Below, piece by piece: positions 1-5,449 of a stretch of DNA of 11,314 bases. The stretch is from Actinomycetota bacterium (GTDB taxonomy: Bacteria; Actinomycetota; Thermoleophilia; Gaiellales; Gaiellaceae): the NCBI GenBank assembly GCA_013817555.1, contig JACDCN010000042.1:1-11314 (forward strand), written 5' to 3'. Below the pieces are notes generated by a model that worked only from the letters and a program-made list of their open reading frames with translations, was not told the origin of the DNA and ran no database searches. How positions within the stretch are numbered: the first letter of the stretch is position 1; the number at the start of each line of letters is the position of its first letter. The position numbers and the translations under genes were made by a program.

Positions 1-1
1 G

Positions 2-652
2 TCGGTTGCGGAGGAGACGGTCTCGCTTTGCTCCGGCGACGCGTTCGCCTTCCGGGCGAACGTCGCGGACGAGACCGAGGTCGAGCGAATGTACGAAGAG
101 ACCGTCGAGCGCTTCGGCGGCGTCGATGTGCTCTATAACAACGCGGGCATCTCTCCGGGGGACGACGCGTCGGTCCTCGACACGAGTGTGGAAGCGTGGC
201 AGCGGGTCCAGGACGTGAACACGAAAGGTGTCTTCCTCTGCTGCAAGCACGGGATCCCGCACTTGCTCGAGCGAGGAGGCGGCTCGGTGATCAACGTCGC
301 GTCGTTCGTCGCGATCCTCGGCGCGGCGACCTCTCAGATCTCGTACACGGCGTCGAAGGGCGCCGTCCTCTCGATGAGCCGCGAGCTCGCGGTGCAGTTC
401 GCGCGTCAGGGGGTGCGCGTCAACGCTCTCTGCCCGGGCCCGGTCGAGACGCCGCTCCTGCTCGCGATCTTCGGCGATGACCCGGCTGCGTTCGCGCGAA
501 GGCAGGTGCACTGGCCCACGGGACGGCTCGGGAAACCGCGCGAGATCGTCAACGCAGCGTTGTTCCTGGCGAGCGACGAGGCGTCGTTCGTCAACGGCGC
601 GGCCTTTGTCGTGGACGGCGGCCTGAGCGCTGCCTACGTCACGCCGGAATAG
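2..652 (+). CDS. Short-chain dehydrogenase/reductase (SDR), 5' end outside the window
   Basis: This is an NAD(P)-dependent oxidoreductase of the classical SDR family. The frame is open from the window edge, so the N-terminus with the TGxxxGIG cofactor-binding motif lies outside. What is seen, in order: a VADE segment at the position of the usual cofactor-contacting Asp, the NNAG motif of beta-4, the conserved Asn in DVNTKG, the Ser of NVAS, the catalytic YTASK (Tyr and Lys of the Ser-Tyr-Lys set), the PGPVETP loop after beta-6, and the C-terminal FLASDEASFVNG...VDGG signature. The catalytic residues are therefore complete in the visible part. The substrate cannot be told from sequence alone; the motif spellings resemble 3-oxoacyl-ACP-reductase or glucose-dehydrogenase-like SDRs. 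It ends in TAG 3 bp before the stop codon of the convergent yjbQ-like gene. An internal ATG at 89 is not a credible start because homology continues upstream of it. Confidence 0.93.
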   Translation, partial: SVAEETVSLCSGDAFAFRANVADETEVERMYEETVERFGGVDVLYNNAGISPGDDASVLDTSVEAWQRVQDVNTKGVFLCCKHGIPHLLERGGGSVINVASFVAILGAATSQISYTASKGAVLSMSRELAVQFARQGVRVNALCPGPVETPLLLAIFGDDPAAFARRQVHWPTGRLGKPREIVNAALFLASDEASFVNGAAFVVDGGLSAAYVTPE

Positions 653-655
653 ATT

Positions 656-1120
656 TCAGACGCCGACGACCTGGGCGAGCCAACGCCGGTCGCGCTCTCG
701 GTCGAGCTCGAGGAAGAGCACCCGCTGCCACTGACCGAGCGCGAGCTCGCCGTCGCGCACCGGGATCGATTCCCCGGCCGGGCCGAGGAGCATCGACATG
801 CAGTGCGCGTGCCCGTTCCCGATCTCCATGTCCTCCTCGCACACGTTCTCGGTGCGGCGGTCCCAGTCGTCGTGCGCGTAGTAGTGCTCGGTCGGCACGA
901 GCCGCTTGAGCAGGACGGCGAAGTCCTCGAGGAAGCCGCGCTCCCACTCGTTGACACGTACCGAGCAGGTGGTGTGCGGCGAGTACACCGAGCAGATGCC
1001 ATCCTGGATGCCGCTCTGGCGGACGATGTCCCGCACCTCTTCAGTGATGTCCGTGACGGTGAGCCCGCCGGCGGTACGAAGCTGCGACTCGGACTGGAAG
1101 GTCTCCACGCCGCCCGACAT
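656..1120 (-). CDS. YjbQ/UPF0047 family protein (secondary thiamine-phosphate synthase-like)
   Basis: A 154-residue protein of the YjbQ (UPF0047) family, small cytosolic proteins of about 135-150 residues. E. coli YjbQ has weak thiamine-phosphate synthase activity, but the native role of the family is unsettled. Visible family marks: GICSVYSPHTTCSV (residues 41-54), with the PHTT His in the trimer active site; VNEWE (57-60); the Asp/His-rich stretch around residues 80-95; GNGHAH (101-106); the LLGP..ESIPV segment (111-121); and LALGQWQ (126-132), followed by the LFLELD core strand and a C-terminal Gln-Val-Val-Gly. The start is ATG at 1118-1120, which gives the expected N-terminal beta-strand (ETFQSESQLRTAGG). 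No clear Shine-Dalgarno precedes it. The gene is convergent with the SDR gene and divergent from the tRNA, so its promoter must lie within about 57 bp of the tRNA 5' end. Confidence 0.9.
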   Translation of the reverse strand: MSGGVETFQSESQLRTAGGLTVTDITEEVRDIVRQSGIQDGICSVYSPHTTCSVRVNEWERGFLEDFAVLLKRLVPTEHYYAHDDWDRRTENVCEEDMEIGNGHAHCMSMLLGPAGESIPVRDGELALGQWQRVLFLELDRERDRRWLAQVVGV

Positions 1121-1152
1121 TGTGTCAGCAGCGCACGGAGCGGGCCGGACAG

Positions 1153-1168
1153 AACCGTCGGTTACGCT
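1153..1168 (+). promoter_or_regulatory. Possible tRNA promoter -10 with overlapping inverted repeat
   Basis: The 57-bp gap between the divergent yjbQ-like gene and the tRNA holds an 11-bp inverted repeat, AACCG-T-CGGTT (1153-1163). It is directly followed and overlapped by TACGCT (1163-1168), a TAnnnT -10 hexamer ending 9 nt before the first base of the tRNA, a suitable distance for a short 5' leader. No good -35 hexamer is seen at 16-18 bp spacing. The call rests on position and the hexamer only. Confidence 0.35.
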
Positions 1169-1177
1169 GATCGCCGC

Positions 1178-1251
1178 GGGCCCGTAGCTCAGCTGGTTAG
1201 AGCAGCCGACTCATAATCGGTTGGTCCCTGGTTCGAGTCCAGGCGGGCCCA
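1178..1251 (+). tRNA. tRNA with CAT anticodon, most likely tRNA-Ile2 (lysidine type)
   Basis: The cloverleaf folds completely. The acceptor stem GGGCCCG/CGGGCCC (1178-1184 with 1244-1250) has 7 perfect pairs. The D stem is GCTC/GAGC (1187-1190 with 1200-1203). The anticodon stem is GCCGA/TCGGT (1205-1209 with 1217-1221) around the loop CTCATAA, with anticodon CAT at 1212-1214. The variable loop is TGGTC, and the T stem CCTGG/CCAGG (1227-1231 with 1239-1243) closes the loop TTCGAGT. The discriminator is A1251; CCA is not encoded. CAT can mean initiator Met, elongator Met or Ile2, whose C34 is converted to lysidine by TilS to read AUA. The paired first base argues against the initiator. The run from GACTCATAATCG to TTGGTC closely matches E. 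coli Ile2 as I know it, whereas elongator Met usually has a GGGTC-like variable loop. Elongator Met remains the alternative. Confidence 0.9.
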
Positions 1252-1760
1252 TGCAACGCGTGGCCATGCCGGCTGAGGCTCCACGGTGGACGGCTTGCAC
1301 CGATAGGCTCATACTTCTCGACATCTCTGAGGGCAGCGCAGCAGGAACGGTCGAGAGCGAGCGCCTGGCGAGGCGCTACTTCGCGCTCTTCGGACAGCAC
1401 GCATTCGAGAAGCTGCGCGAGGTAGTCCATCCCGACGTGGTTCTCGAGCTGAAGGCTGTTCAACCAGGCCATGTCGTTCGGGGTCGCGACGAGTTCATAC
1501 GTTTCCTGGAGCAGGAATTCGACCGCCATCTCTGGGAGGCGGTGGCCCATGTGTTCACACCGCTCGACGAGAACCGCGTCATCGTCGAAGGGCGGGTTCG
1601 ATGGTTCGACGACCAAAACGTGCTGCGCGACGATTCGAGGATCTGGGCGCTGGAGTTCTCCGATGGCCTCCTGCTCCTCTCGGCCCCTGCGAGCAACATG
1701 GTCGAGGCGGAGATGATCCTCTCTGCTGCGCAACGTCGACCCGCGGGCGGCGCACACTGA
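1251..1760 (+). CDS. NTF2/SnoaL-like small protein
   Basis: Up to 169 residues. The recognisable part begins near residue 35 (SERLARRYFALFGQHAFEKL) and continues as a cone-shaped alpha+beta barrel pattern of the NTF2/SnoaL type: an N-terminal helix; HPDVVLELK; a GRDEFIRFLEQEF helix (family spelling G.deI..fl); then alternating strands ending in VRWFDDQNVLRDDSRIWALEF and a final strand LLLLSAPASNMVEAEMIL. The family includes ketosteroid isomerase, polyketide cyclases and limonene-epoxide hydrolase, but most small members are uncharacterised, so no substrate is assigned. The start is uncertain: ATG 1251 coincides with the tRNA discriminator base, ATG 1266 gives 164 residues, and neither has a clear Shine-Dalgarno. 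The first ~34 residues look atypical for the fold. There is no room for a separate promoter, so read-through from the tRNA transcript is likely. Confidence 0.72.
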   Translation: MQRVAMPAEAPRWTACTDRLILLDISEGSAAGTVESERLARRYFALFGQHAFEKLREVVHPDVVLELKAVQPGHVVRGRDEFIRFLEQEFDRHLWEAVAHVFTPLDENRVIVEGRVRWFDDQNVLRDDSRIWALEFSDGLLLLSAPASNMVEAEMILSAAQRRPAGGAH

Positions 1761-1862
1761 CGAGCGGCAGACACACGAGCCCAAGGAGGGAAGACGGGTG
1801 CGACTTGCCGCGTTTGATGGAATGGGTTACACGAGCACTGGCGCACTAGCCCCCCAAACGAT

Positions 1863-1874
1863 GAGGGGCCCCTC
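1863..1874. promoter_or_regulatory. Perfect 12-bp palindrome in the peroxiredoxin leader
   Basis: GAGGGGCCCCTC is a perfect self-complementary dodecamer located 7 bp upstream of the peroxiredoxin Shine-Dalgarno and 22 bp before its ATG. An overlapping, wider arrangement (ACGA ... TCGT) is also possible. Having no loop, it fits a dimeric repressor site or a cruciform better than an intrinsic terminator, and no T-run follows. The 130-bp gap it lies in (1761-1890) shows no -35/-10 pair that I would defend. A role as operator is inference. Confidence 0.4.
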
Positions 1875-1880
1875 GTAAAC

Positions 1881-1889
1881 AGAAGGAGG
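1881..1889 (+). promoter_or_regulatory. Shine-Dalgarno that fixes the peroxiredoxin start
   Basis: AGAAGGAGG is a near-perfect anti-16S match. It ends 6 nt before ATG 1896 but directly abuts ATG 1890, so the second ATG is the real start. It is the strongest ribosome-binding site in the window and suggests high expression. Confidence 0.85.
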
Positions 1890-1895
1890 ATGCAC

Positions 1896-2555
1896 ATGAG
1901 CTTGAAGATCGGTGACACCGCACCGGATTTCGCGGCTGACACCACTGAGGGCCTGATCCAGTTCCACGACTGGATCGGAGACTCGTGGGCGGTGCTGTTC
2001 TCGCACCCGAAGGACTTCACCCCGGTGTGCACGACCGAGCTCGGCTACATGGCGAAGATCAAGCCCGAGTTCGACCGCCGGAACGTGAAGATCATCGGCC
2101 TCTCCGTGGATTCGACCGGAGATCACGAGAAGTGGGCTCGAGACATAGAGGAGACGCAGGGGCACGCCCCCAACTACCCGATCATCGGCGACGGCGACTT
2201 TCAGGTGTCGAAGCTCTACGGGATGCTGCCCGCCGAGGTCGAGGGCGATCCGAAGGCGCGCACCCCCGCCGACAACCAGACGGTGCGAAACGTCTTTCTG
2301 GTCGGGCCGGACAAGAAGGTCAAGCTGATCCTCATCTACCCGATGACGACGGGGCGGAACTTCGACGAGGTGCTCCGCGTGATCGACTCCCTGCAGCTGA
2401 CCGCGAATCACAAGGTGTCCACGCCGGCGAACTGGAAGTCGGGCGACGACGTCATCATCGCCGGCTCGGTCTCGAACGACGAGGCCAAGGAGCTCTGGCC
2501 GGACGGGTGGAAGGAACCGCGTCCCTACATCCGAATCGTCCCGCAGCCACGCTGA
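1896..2555 (+). CDS. 1-Cys peroxiredoxin, Prx6 type
   Basis: A 219-residue thiol peroxidase of the Prx6 (AhpC/TSA) subfamily, which reduces H2O2 and organic hydroperoxides in the cytosol. The thioredoxin-fold N-terminal half carries the universal PxxxTxxC motif (PKDFTPVC, residues 38-45), with the peroxidatic Cys45 and the hydrogen-bonding Thr42; the conserved active-site Arg is Arg131 in QTVRNVF. The long C-terminal domain (from about residue 165, with NWKSGDDVIIAGSVS and the end RPYIRIVPQPR) is characteristic of Prx6 rather than 2-Cys AhpC. I count only one Cys in the whole protein, so it must be resolved by an external thiol. Length matches the family (about 215-225). The gene is monocistronic: it has its own Shine-Dalgarno and a strong terminator immediately downstream. 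The start codon is chosen by the Shine-Dalgarno spacing. Confidence 0.96.
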   Translation: MSLKIGDTAPDFAADTTEGLIQFHDWIGDSWAVLFSHPKDFTPVCTTELGYMAKIKPEFDRRNVKIIGLSVDSTGDHEKWARDIEETQGHAPNYPIIGDGDFQVSKLYGMLPAEVEGDPKARTPADNQTVRNVFLVGPDKKVKLILIYPMTTGRNFDEVLRVIDSLQLTANHKVSTPANWKSGDDVIIAGSVSNDEAKELWPDGWKEPRPYIRIVPQPR

Positions 2556-2573
2556 GCGGACCTCTCCAGGAAT

Positions 2574-2608
2574 AGCAAGGGGCCCCGGGTGGGCGGGCCC
2601 CTTGCTTT
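2574..2608 (+). terminator. Intrinsic terminator of the peroxiredoxin gene
   Basis: A 12-bp perfect stem, AGCAAGGGGCCC (2574-2585) pairing with GGGCCCCTTGCT (2595-2606), closes a 9-nt loop and is followed by a short T run (ending at 2608), 18 bp after the stop codon. It is very GC-rich with a minimal U tract, as is common in actinobacteria. The A/T tracts at its base make it usable in the reverse direction as well. Confidence 0.85.
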
Positions 2609-2716
2609 GGTGTGGCGCAACTTCGGGCCAGGCGAATCGCCTGCGGGGAGAGGAGTCGCGCCGAAGCCGGTATCTGTTTCATATCGGATTGGCGTTTGCG
2701 AGGTTTTCCAGGCGAT

Positions 2717-2770
2717 TTCCACAGGTGGAAGCGCGGAATTTGGGCAAACTCTCGTACCTTCTTCCACAGG
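2717..2770. repeat. Paired TTCCACAGG motifs upstream of pdxS
   Basis: TTCCACAGG occurs at 2717-2725 and again at 2762-2770, 45 bp apart in the same orientation. The first copy is part of an inverted repeat, TTCCAC-AG-GTGGAA (2717-2730). They lie 43-96 bp before the pdxS -10 hexamer, in the upstream regulatory zone. They resemble an operator pair, or very loosely a DnaA box (TTATCCACA), but no regulator is identified. The rest of the 2609-2812 gap shows no gene or structure that I can support. Confidence 0.35.
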
Positions 2771-2812
2771 GGCTGGGGACGGCGGGGGAGCGACCGTACG
2801 TCGGCGCGCGGC

Positions 2813-2818
2813 TACACT
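2813..2818 (+). promoter_or_regulatory. -10 element for a leaderless pdxS transcript
   Basis: TACACT fits the actinobacterial TAnnnT -10 consensus and ends 6 nt before GTG 2825. With normal -10 to +1 spacing, transcription would begin at or next to the start codon, so the mRNA would have no leader; no Shine-Dalgarno is present. The hexamer at 17-bp spacing (GCGACC, 2790-2795) is a poor -35. Confidence 0.6.
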
Positions 2819-2824
2819 CCGCAG

Positions 2825-3745
2825 GTGGCGGAGTACGGCACGCTGAGAGTCAAGACCGGCCTCGCCGAGATGCTCAAGGGCGGCGTGATCATGGACGTCG
2901 TCGACGCGGATCAGGCGAGGATCGCCGAGGAGGCGGGCGCCTGTGCGGTGATGGCGTTGGAGCGCGTCCCGGCGGACATCCGCCGTGACGGGGGCGTTGC
3001 GCGCATGTCGGATCCGCAGAGGATCCGCGAGATCCAGGAAGCGGTCTCGATCCCGGTCATGGCGAAGTGCCGCATCGGCCACTTCGCGGAGGCGCAGATC
3101 TTGCAGGCGCTCGAGGTCGACTACATCGACGAGTCGGAGGTCCTCACTCCCGCAGATGTCGAGCATCACGTCGACAAATGGCAGTTCACCGTGCCCTTCG
3201 TCTGCGGAGCCACCAACCTGGGCGAGGCGCTGCGCAGGATCTCCGAAGGGGCGGCGATGATCCGCACGAAGGGCGAAGCCGGCACCGGCGACATCGTCAA
3301 CGCGGTGACGCACATGCGAGCGGTCTTCGGTGCGATCCGCAGCCTTCAGACGCTTCGCGGCGATGAGCTGCACGCAGCCGCCAAGGAGCATCGAGCGCCG
3401 TTCGAGCTCATCCGCTGGGTCGCGGAGAACGGGCGCCTGCCGGTGGTGACCTTCACCGCGGGCGGAATCGCCACGCCCGCCGACGCATCGCTGTGCATGC
3501 AGCTCGGCGCGGACGGCGTCTTCGTCGGCTCCGGAATCTTCAAATCGGGCCGTGATCCGCTGGATGATCGGGAGGGCTGGGCGGACGACGTGGCGCGCCG
3601 CGCTCGAGCGATCGTCGAGGCGACGACGCACTTCGACGACGCGAAGGTGCTCGCCGACGTGTCGGCGGGTCTCGGCCAGCCGATGGTCGGAATCTCCGCA
3701 AGCACGCTCCCGGACGAAGAACGGCTCGAAGTTCGCGGCTGGTAG
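2825..3745 (+). CDS. pdxS: Pyridoxal 5'-phosphate synthase subunit PdxS
   Basis: PdxS is the synthase subunit of the DXP-independent vitamin B6 pathway. It condenses ribose 5-phosphate, glyceraldehyde 3-phosphate and ammonia (delivered by PdxT) into PLP, as a (beta/alpha)8 barrel assembled into a dodecamer in the cytosol. The 306-residue product is almost collinear with Bacillus PdxS. With the GTG at 2825 as residue 1, the essential residues fall at the family's canonical numbers: Asp24 (GGVIMDV), Lys81 (PVMAKCRIGH) and Lys149 (MIRTKGEAGTG). Other hallmarks are ALERVPADIR (44-53), VDYIDESEVLTPAD, VPFVCG and the phosphate loop FTAGGIATPAD. This numbering supports GTG 2825 over upstream in-frame starts, which would add about 70 residues of non-homologous sequence. 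A -10 hexamer sits 6 nt before it. pdxT follows after 178 bp. Confidence 0.97.
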   Translation: MAEYGTLRVKTGLAEMLKGGVIMDVVDADQARIAEEAGACAVMALERVPADIRRDGGVARMSDPQRIREIQEAVSIPVMAKCRIGHFAEAQILQALEVDYIDESEVLTPADVEHHVDKWQFTVPFVCGATNLGEALRRISEGAAMIRTKGEAGTGDIVNAVTHMRAVFGAIRSLQTLRGDELHAAAKEHRAPFELIRWVAENGRLPVVTFTAGGIATPADASLCMQLGADGVFVGSGIFKSGRDPLDDREGWADDVARRARAIVEATTHFDDAKVLADVSAGLGQPMVGISASTLPDEERLEVRGW

Positions 3746-3825
3746 CGCTTTCGAGATGCTCGATCAGGAATTGACGCGCAGCCGGAGGCGGTCACGACCA
3801 AGCCGGGCGACGCACTCGCTCGTCG

Positions 3826-3845
3826 TTCAGGCTGGTAAGCCTGGA
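3826..3845 (+). other. Hairpin between pdxS and pdxT
   Basis: TTCAGGCT (3826-3833) pairs with AGCCTGGA (3838-3845), including one G-T pair, around a GGTA loop. No T run follows, so it is not a canonical terminator; it might set the PdxS:PdxT ratio through pausing or RNA stability. Apart from this, I see no gene in the 178-bp gap, and no promoter that I can defend. Confidence 0.3.
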
Positions 3846-3923
3846 CGGCGAGGGAGGGTGGCGATCCGGTGCCGTGTCGTGGCCGTCATCCGGCCCGCCG
3901 TGAATTCCCGATCAAGCGTCTAG

Positions 3924-4490
3924 ATGGAGAGGTCACCGCGGATCGGGGTGCTCGCTCTGCAGGGGGCCTTCCGCGAGCACGTGCAGGTGCTCGAGCGCCT
4001 GGGAGCCGAGGTCGTCGAGGTGCGTTTGCCGGAGGAGCTCGACGCGCTCGACGGGCTGGTGATCCCCGGCGGTGAGTCGACGACGATCATGCGCCTTGCG
4101 CGTCTCTACGGTCTCGACGAAGCTATCCGGGCGTACCAGGGGGCGATCTTCGGAACTTGTGCGGGGATGATCGTGTTGGATCGTGACCATCTCGGTCTCG
4201 CCGATCTGGAGGTCGACCGGAACGCCTATGGACGCCAGGTACGGAGCTTCGAGGCGGATGTCGAGCTCTCGGGGGACGAGCGCCCGCTGCACGGGGTGTT
4301 CATCCGCGCGCCCCGCATCCGTGACTTGGGCGGCGACCTGGAAGTGCTCGGAGAGCTCGACGGCGAGCCCGTGCTCGTTCGCCAGGGGCGTCTCCTGCTC
4401 GCTTCGTTTCATCCCGAGCTGACTGACGATCCACGCGTCCACCAGCTGTTCCTCGACATGGTCCGAGAGGAGCAACATGTCCGGGCATAG
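3924..4490 (+). CDS. pdxT: Pyridoxal 5'-phosphate synthase glutaminase subunit PdxT
   Basis: PdxT is the class I glutamine amidotransferase that hydrolyses glutamine and channels ammonia to PdxS; twelve copies dock on the PdxS dodecamer. The 188-residue protein has the family start IGVLALQGAFREH (7-19), the PGGEST oxyanion segment (48-53), the nucleophile Cys79 in GTCAGM, a FIRAP segment and the catalytic His163 and Glu165 in SFHPEL. The Cys-His-Glu triad is thus complete, and Cys79 has the same number as in Bacillus PdxT. ATG 3924 adds five residues before the usual IGVLALQG. No Shine-Dalgarno is seen before it. The 3' end overlaps yebC by 14 bp and contains that gene's Shine-Dalgarno, which implies translational coupling. 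It is the expected partner of the upstream pdxS. Confidence 0.96.
   Translation: MERSPRIGVLALQGAFREHVQVLERLGAEVVEVRLPEELDALDGLVIPGGESTTIMRLARLYGLDEAIRAYQGAIFGTCAGMIVLDRDHLGLADLEVDRNAYGRQVRSFEADVELSGDERPLHGVFIRAPRIRDLGGDLEVLGELDGEPVLVRQGRLLLASFHPELTDDPRVHQLFLDMVREEQHVRA
4465..4472 (+). promoter_or_regulatory. Shine-Dalgarno of yebC inside pdxT
   Basis: GAGAGGAG lies within the last codons of pdxT and ends 4 nt before ATG 4477. It confirms the overlapping yebC start and supports translational coupling of the two genes. Confidence 0.7.
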
Positions 4491-5232
4491 CAAGTGGAGC
4501 TCGATCAAGCACAAGAAGGGCGCCGCGGACGCCAAGCGCGGCAAGCTCTTCTCGAAGCTCTCGCGGGCGATCATCGTCGCGGCACGAGAGGGCGGCGCCG
4601 ACCCGGCAGCGAATCTCGCCCTTCAGAATGCGATCGAGAAGGCGCGCTCGTACTCGATGCCGAAGGACAACATCGAGCGCGCGATCGCGAAAGGCTCCGG
4701 CGAGGATCCCGAGGGCTCGAGCTACGACACCGTCGTCTACGAGGGCTATGGCCCCGAAGGCGTGGCGGTGCTCGTCGAGGCGTTGACGGACAATCGCAAC
4801 CGCACGGCCTCCGATGTTCGGCACGCGTTTTCCAAGCACGGGGGCAACCTGGGGACGACGGGTGCGGTCGCGTGGCAGTTCGAGCGCCGGGGTGTAGTGC
4901 TCGCCGCGGCGGACGGAGTCGACGAGGAGGAGCTCCTGCTCGCGGCCGCCGACGCCGGCGCCGACGACGTCGAGCTCGACGGCTCGAGCTTCGTGATCTC
5001 TGCACCTCCGGAAGCACTGACGGCCGTGCGGGAAGCGGTCGAAGCAGCCGGGTTCACGGTCGAGTCGGCCGAGCTCGCCATGGTTCCGAAGGCGACGGTT
5101 GCGATCTCCGACGAGGCGATCGCGCGCAAGGTGCTCCGGCTCGTCGAGGGCCTGGAGGAGTCGGACGACGTCCAGGACGTCTACGTGAACGTCGACATTC
5201 CCGATGCCGTGCTCGAGGCTGTAGCCTCCTAG
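4477..5232 (+). CDS. YebC/PmpR family protein (DUF28)
   Basis: A 251-residue member of the YebC/PmpR family (usual length about 240-255). Family proteins were described as DNA-binding transcriptional regulators, and more recent work assigns some of them to translation, relieving ribosome stalling at difficult motifs such as polyproline. The call therefore stays at the family level. Visible features: the hallmark N-terminus MSGHSKWSSIKHKKGAADAK; RGKLFSKLSRAI; GGADPAANLALQNAIEKAR; the MPKDNIERAIAKGSGE segment; YEGYGPEGVAVLVE; TDNRNRTASDVRHAFSKHGGNLGT; VAWQFERRGV; and the C-terminal DDVQDVYVNVDIP. These cover all three domains. The gene overlaps pdxT by 14 bp. In many actinobacteria it is directly followed by ruvC; here a 211-bp repeat element and two other genes intervene. 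The stop TAG (5230-5232) abuts the left inverted repeat. Confidence 0.96.
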   Translation: MSGHSKWSSIKHKKGAADAKRGKLFSKLSRAIIVAAREGGADPAANLALQNAIEKARSYSMPKDNIERAIAKGSGEDPEGSSYDTVVYEGYGPEGVAVLVEALTDNRNRTASDVRHAFSKHGGNLGTTGAVAWQFERRGVVLAAADGVDEEELLLAAADAGADDVELDGSSFVISAPPEALTAVREAVEAAGFTVESAELAMVPKATVAISDEAIARKVLRLVEGLEESDDVQDVYVNVDIPDAVLEAVAS

Positions 5233-5306
5233 TAGTGGTCGCTCCAGGAAGCCCGGCACCGCTTGGTCGGCTGCAAACGCTTCACATCGCGTCGTCCTCA
5301 GTCCTA

Positions 5307-5335
5307 CCCCAGAAAGTGCTGCGCACTTCCTGGGG
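5307..5335. other. Hairpin 1 inside the inverted-repeat element
   Basis: CCCCAG plus AAGTGC (5307-5319, one unpaired A between) pairs with GCACTT plus CTGGGG (5323-5335) around a TGC loop: 12 pairs with one A/C mismatch. No T run follows. Confidence 0.6.
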
Positions 5336-5349
5336 GCCCCGAAACCTTA

Positions 5350-5373
5350 CCCCGATATCTATTGATATGGGGG
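5350..5373. other. Hairpin 2 inside the inverted-repeat element
   Basis: CCCC and ATATC (5350-5353, 5355-5359) pair with GATAT and GGGG (5364-5368, 5370-5373) around the loop TATT, with one G/G mismatch. The AT-rich core, GATATCTATTGATAT, stands out in otherwise GC-rich DNA and suggests a foreign origin or a promoter-like or cruciform function. Confidence 0.55.
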
Positions 5374-5449
5374 CTCCCTGCGTCCTAGCGCTGCTCGGTT
5401 TTCGCGCGGCCAAGCGACACCGGACTTCCCGGAGAGACCACTAGACCGC

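Larger units (their letters stand above)
5233..5443. mobile_element. MITE-like element, 211 bp with 37-bp imperfect terminal inverted repeats
   Basis: The left end, TAGTGGTCGCTCC (5233-5245), and the right end, GGAGAGACCACTA (5431-5443), are reverse complements with one mismatch. The pairing continues inward with GGAAG, CCGG and CGCTTGG shared; over 37 positions (5233-5269 against 5443-5407) I count 30 matches, and nearly all differences are transitions. The interior carries no gene but holds two further hairpins. TA lies at both outer ends, and CTAG is found at 5229-5232 and 5441-5444, so a TA (IS630/Tc1-type) duplication is possible but not proven. It fills the whole gap between the yebC stop and the peptidase start (GTG 5450). 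Alternative: a long structured intergenic RNA or attenuator rather than a mobile element. Confidence 0.65.

Noticed and set aside
803..1216. Plus-strand open frame opposite the yjbQ-like gene running into the tRNA
   Set aside because: It is antisense to a recognised family and ends inside a tRNA; no independent evidence of coding.
2717..2770. Replication origin based on DnaA-box-like TTTCCACAG motifs
   Set aside because: Only two imperfect matches and no dnaA/dnaN neighbours; a random or operator explanation is simpler.
2612..2824. Upstream in-frame extension of pdxS to 2612
   Set aside because: It adds 71 residues unlike any PdxS, overlaps the peroxiredoxin terminator region and shifts the catalytic lysines from their canonical numbers; GTG 2825 fits better.
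4300..5259. Long minus-strand open frame opposite pdxT/yebC, and similar long frames opposite the S9 peptidase and ruvB
   Set aside because: These are antisense shadows typical of high-GC coding DNA. The plus-strand genes are unambiguous families, and the shadow proteins are Arg-rich with no recognisable domain.
5307..5373. Riboswitch or intrinsic terminator formed by the two hairpins after yebC
   Set aside because: Neither hairpin has a T run, no known riboswitch core is recognised, and both lie within the longer terminal inverted repeats, which better explain the region.
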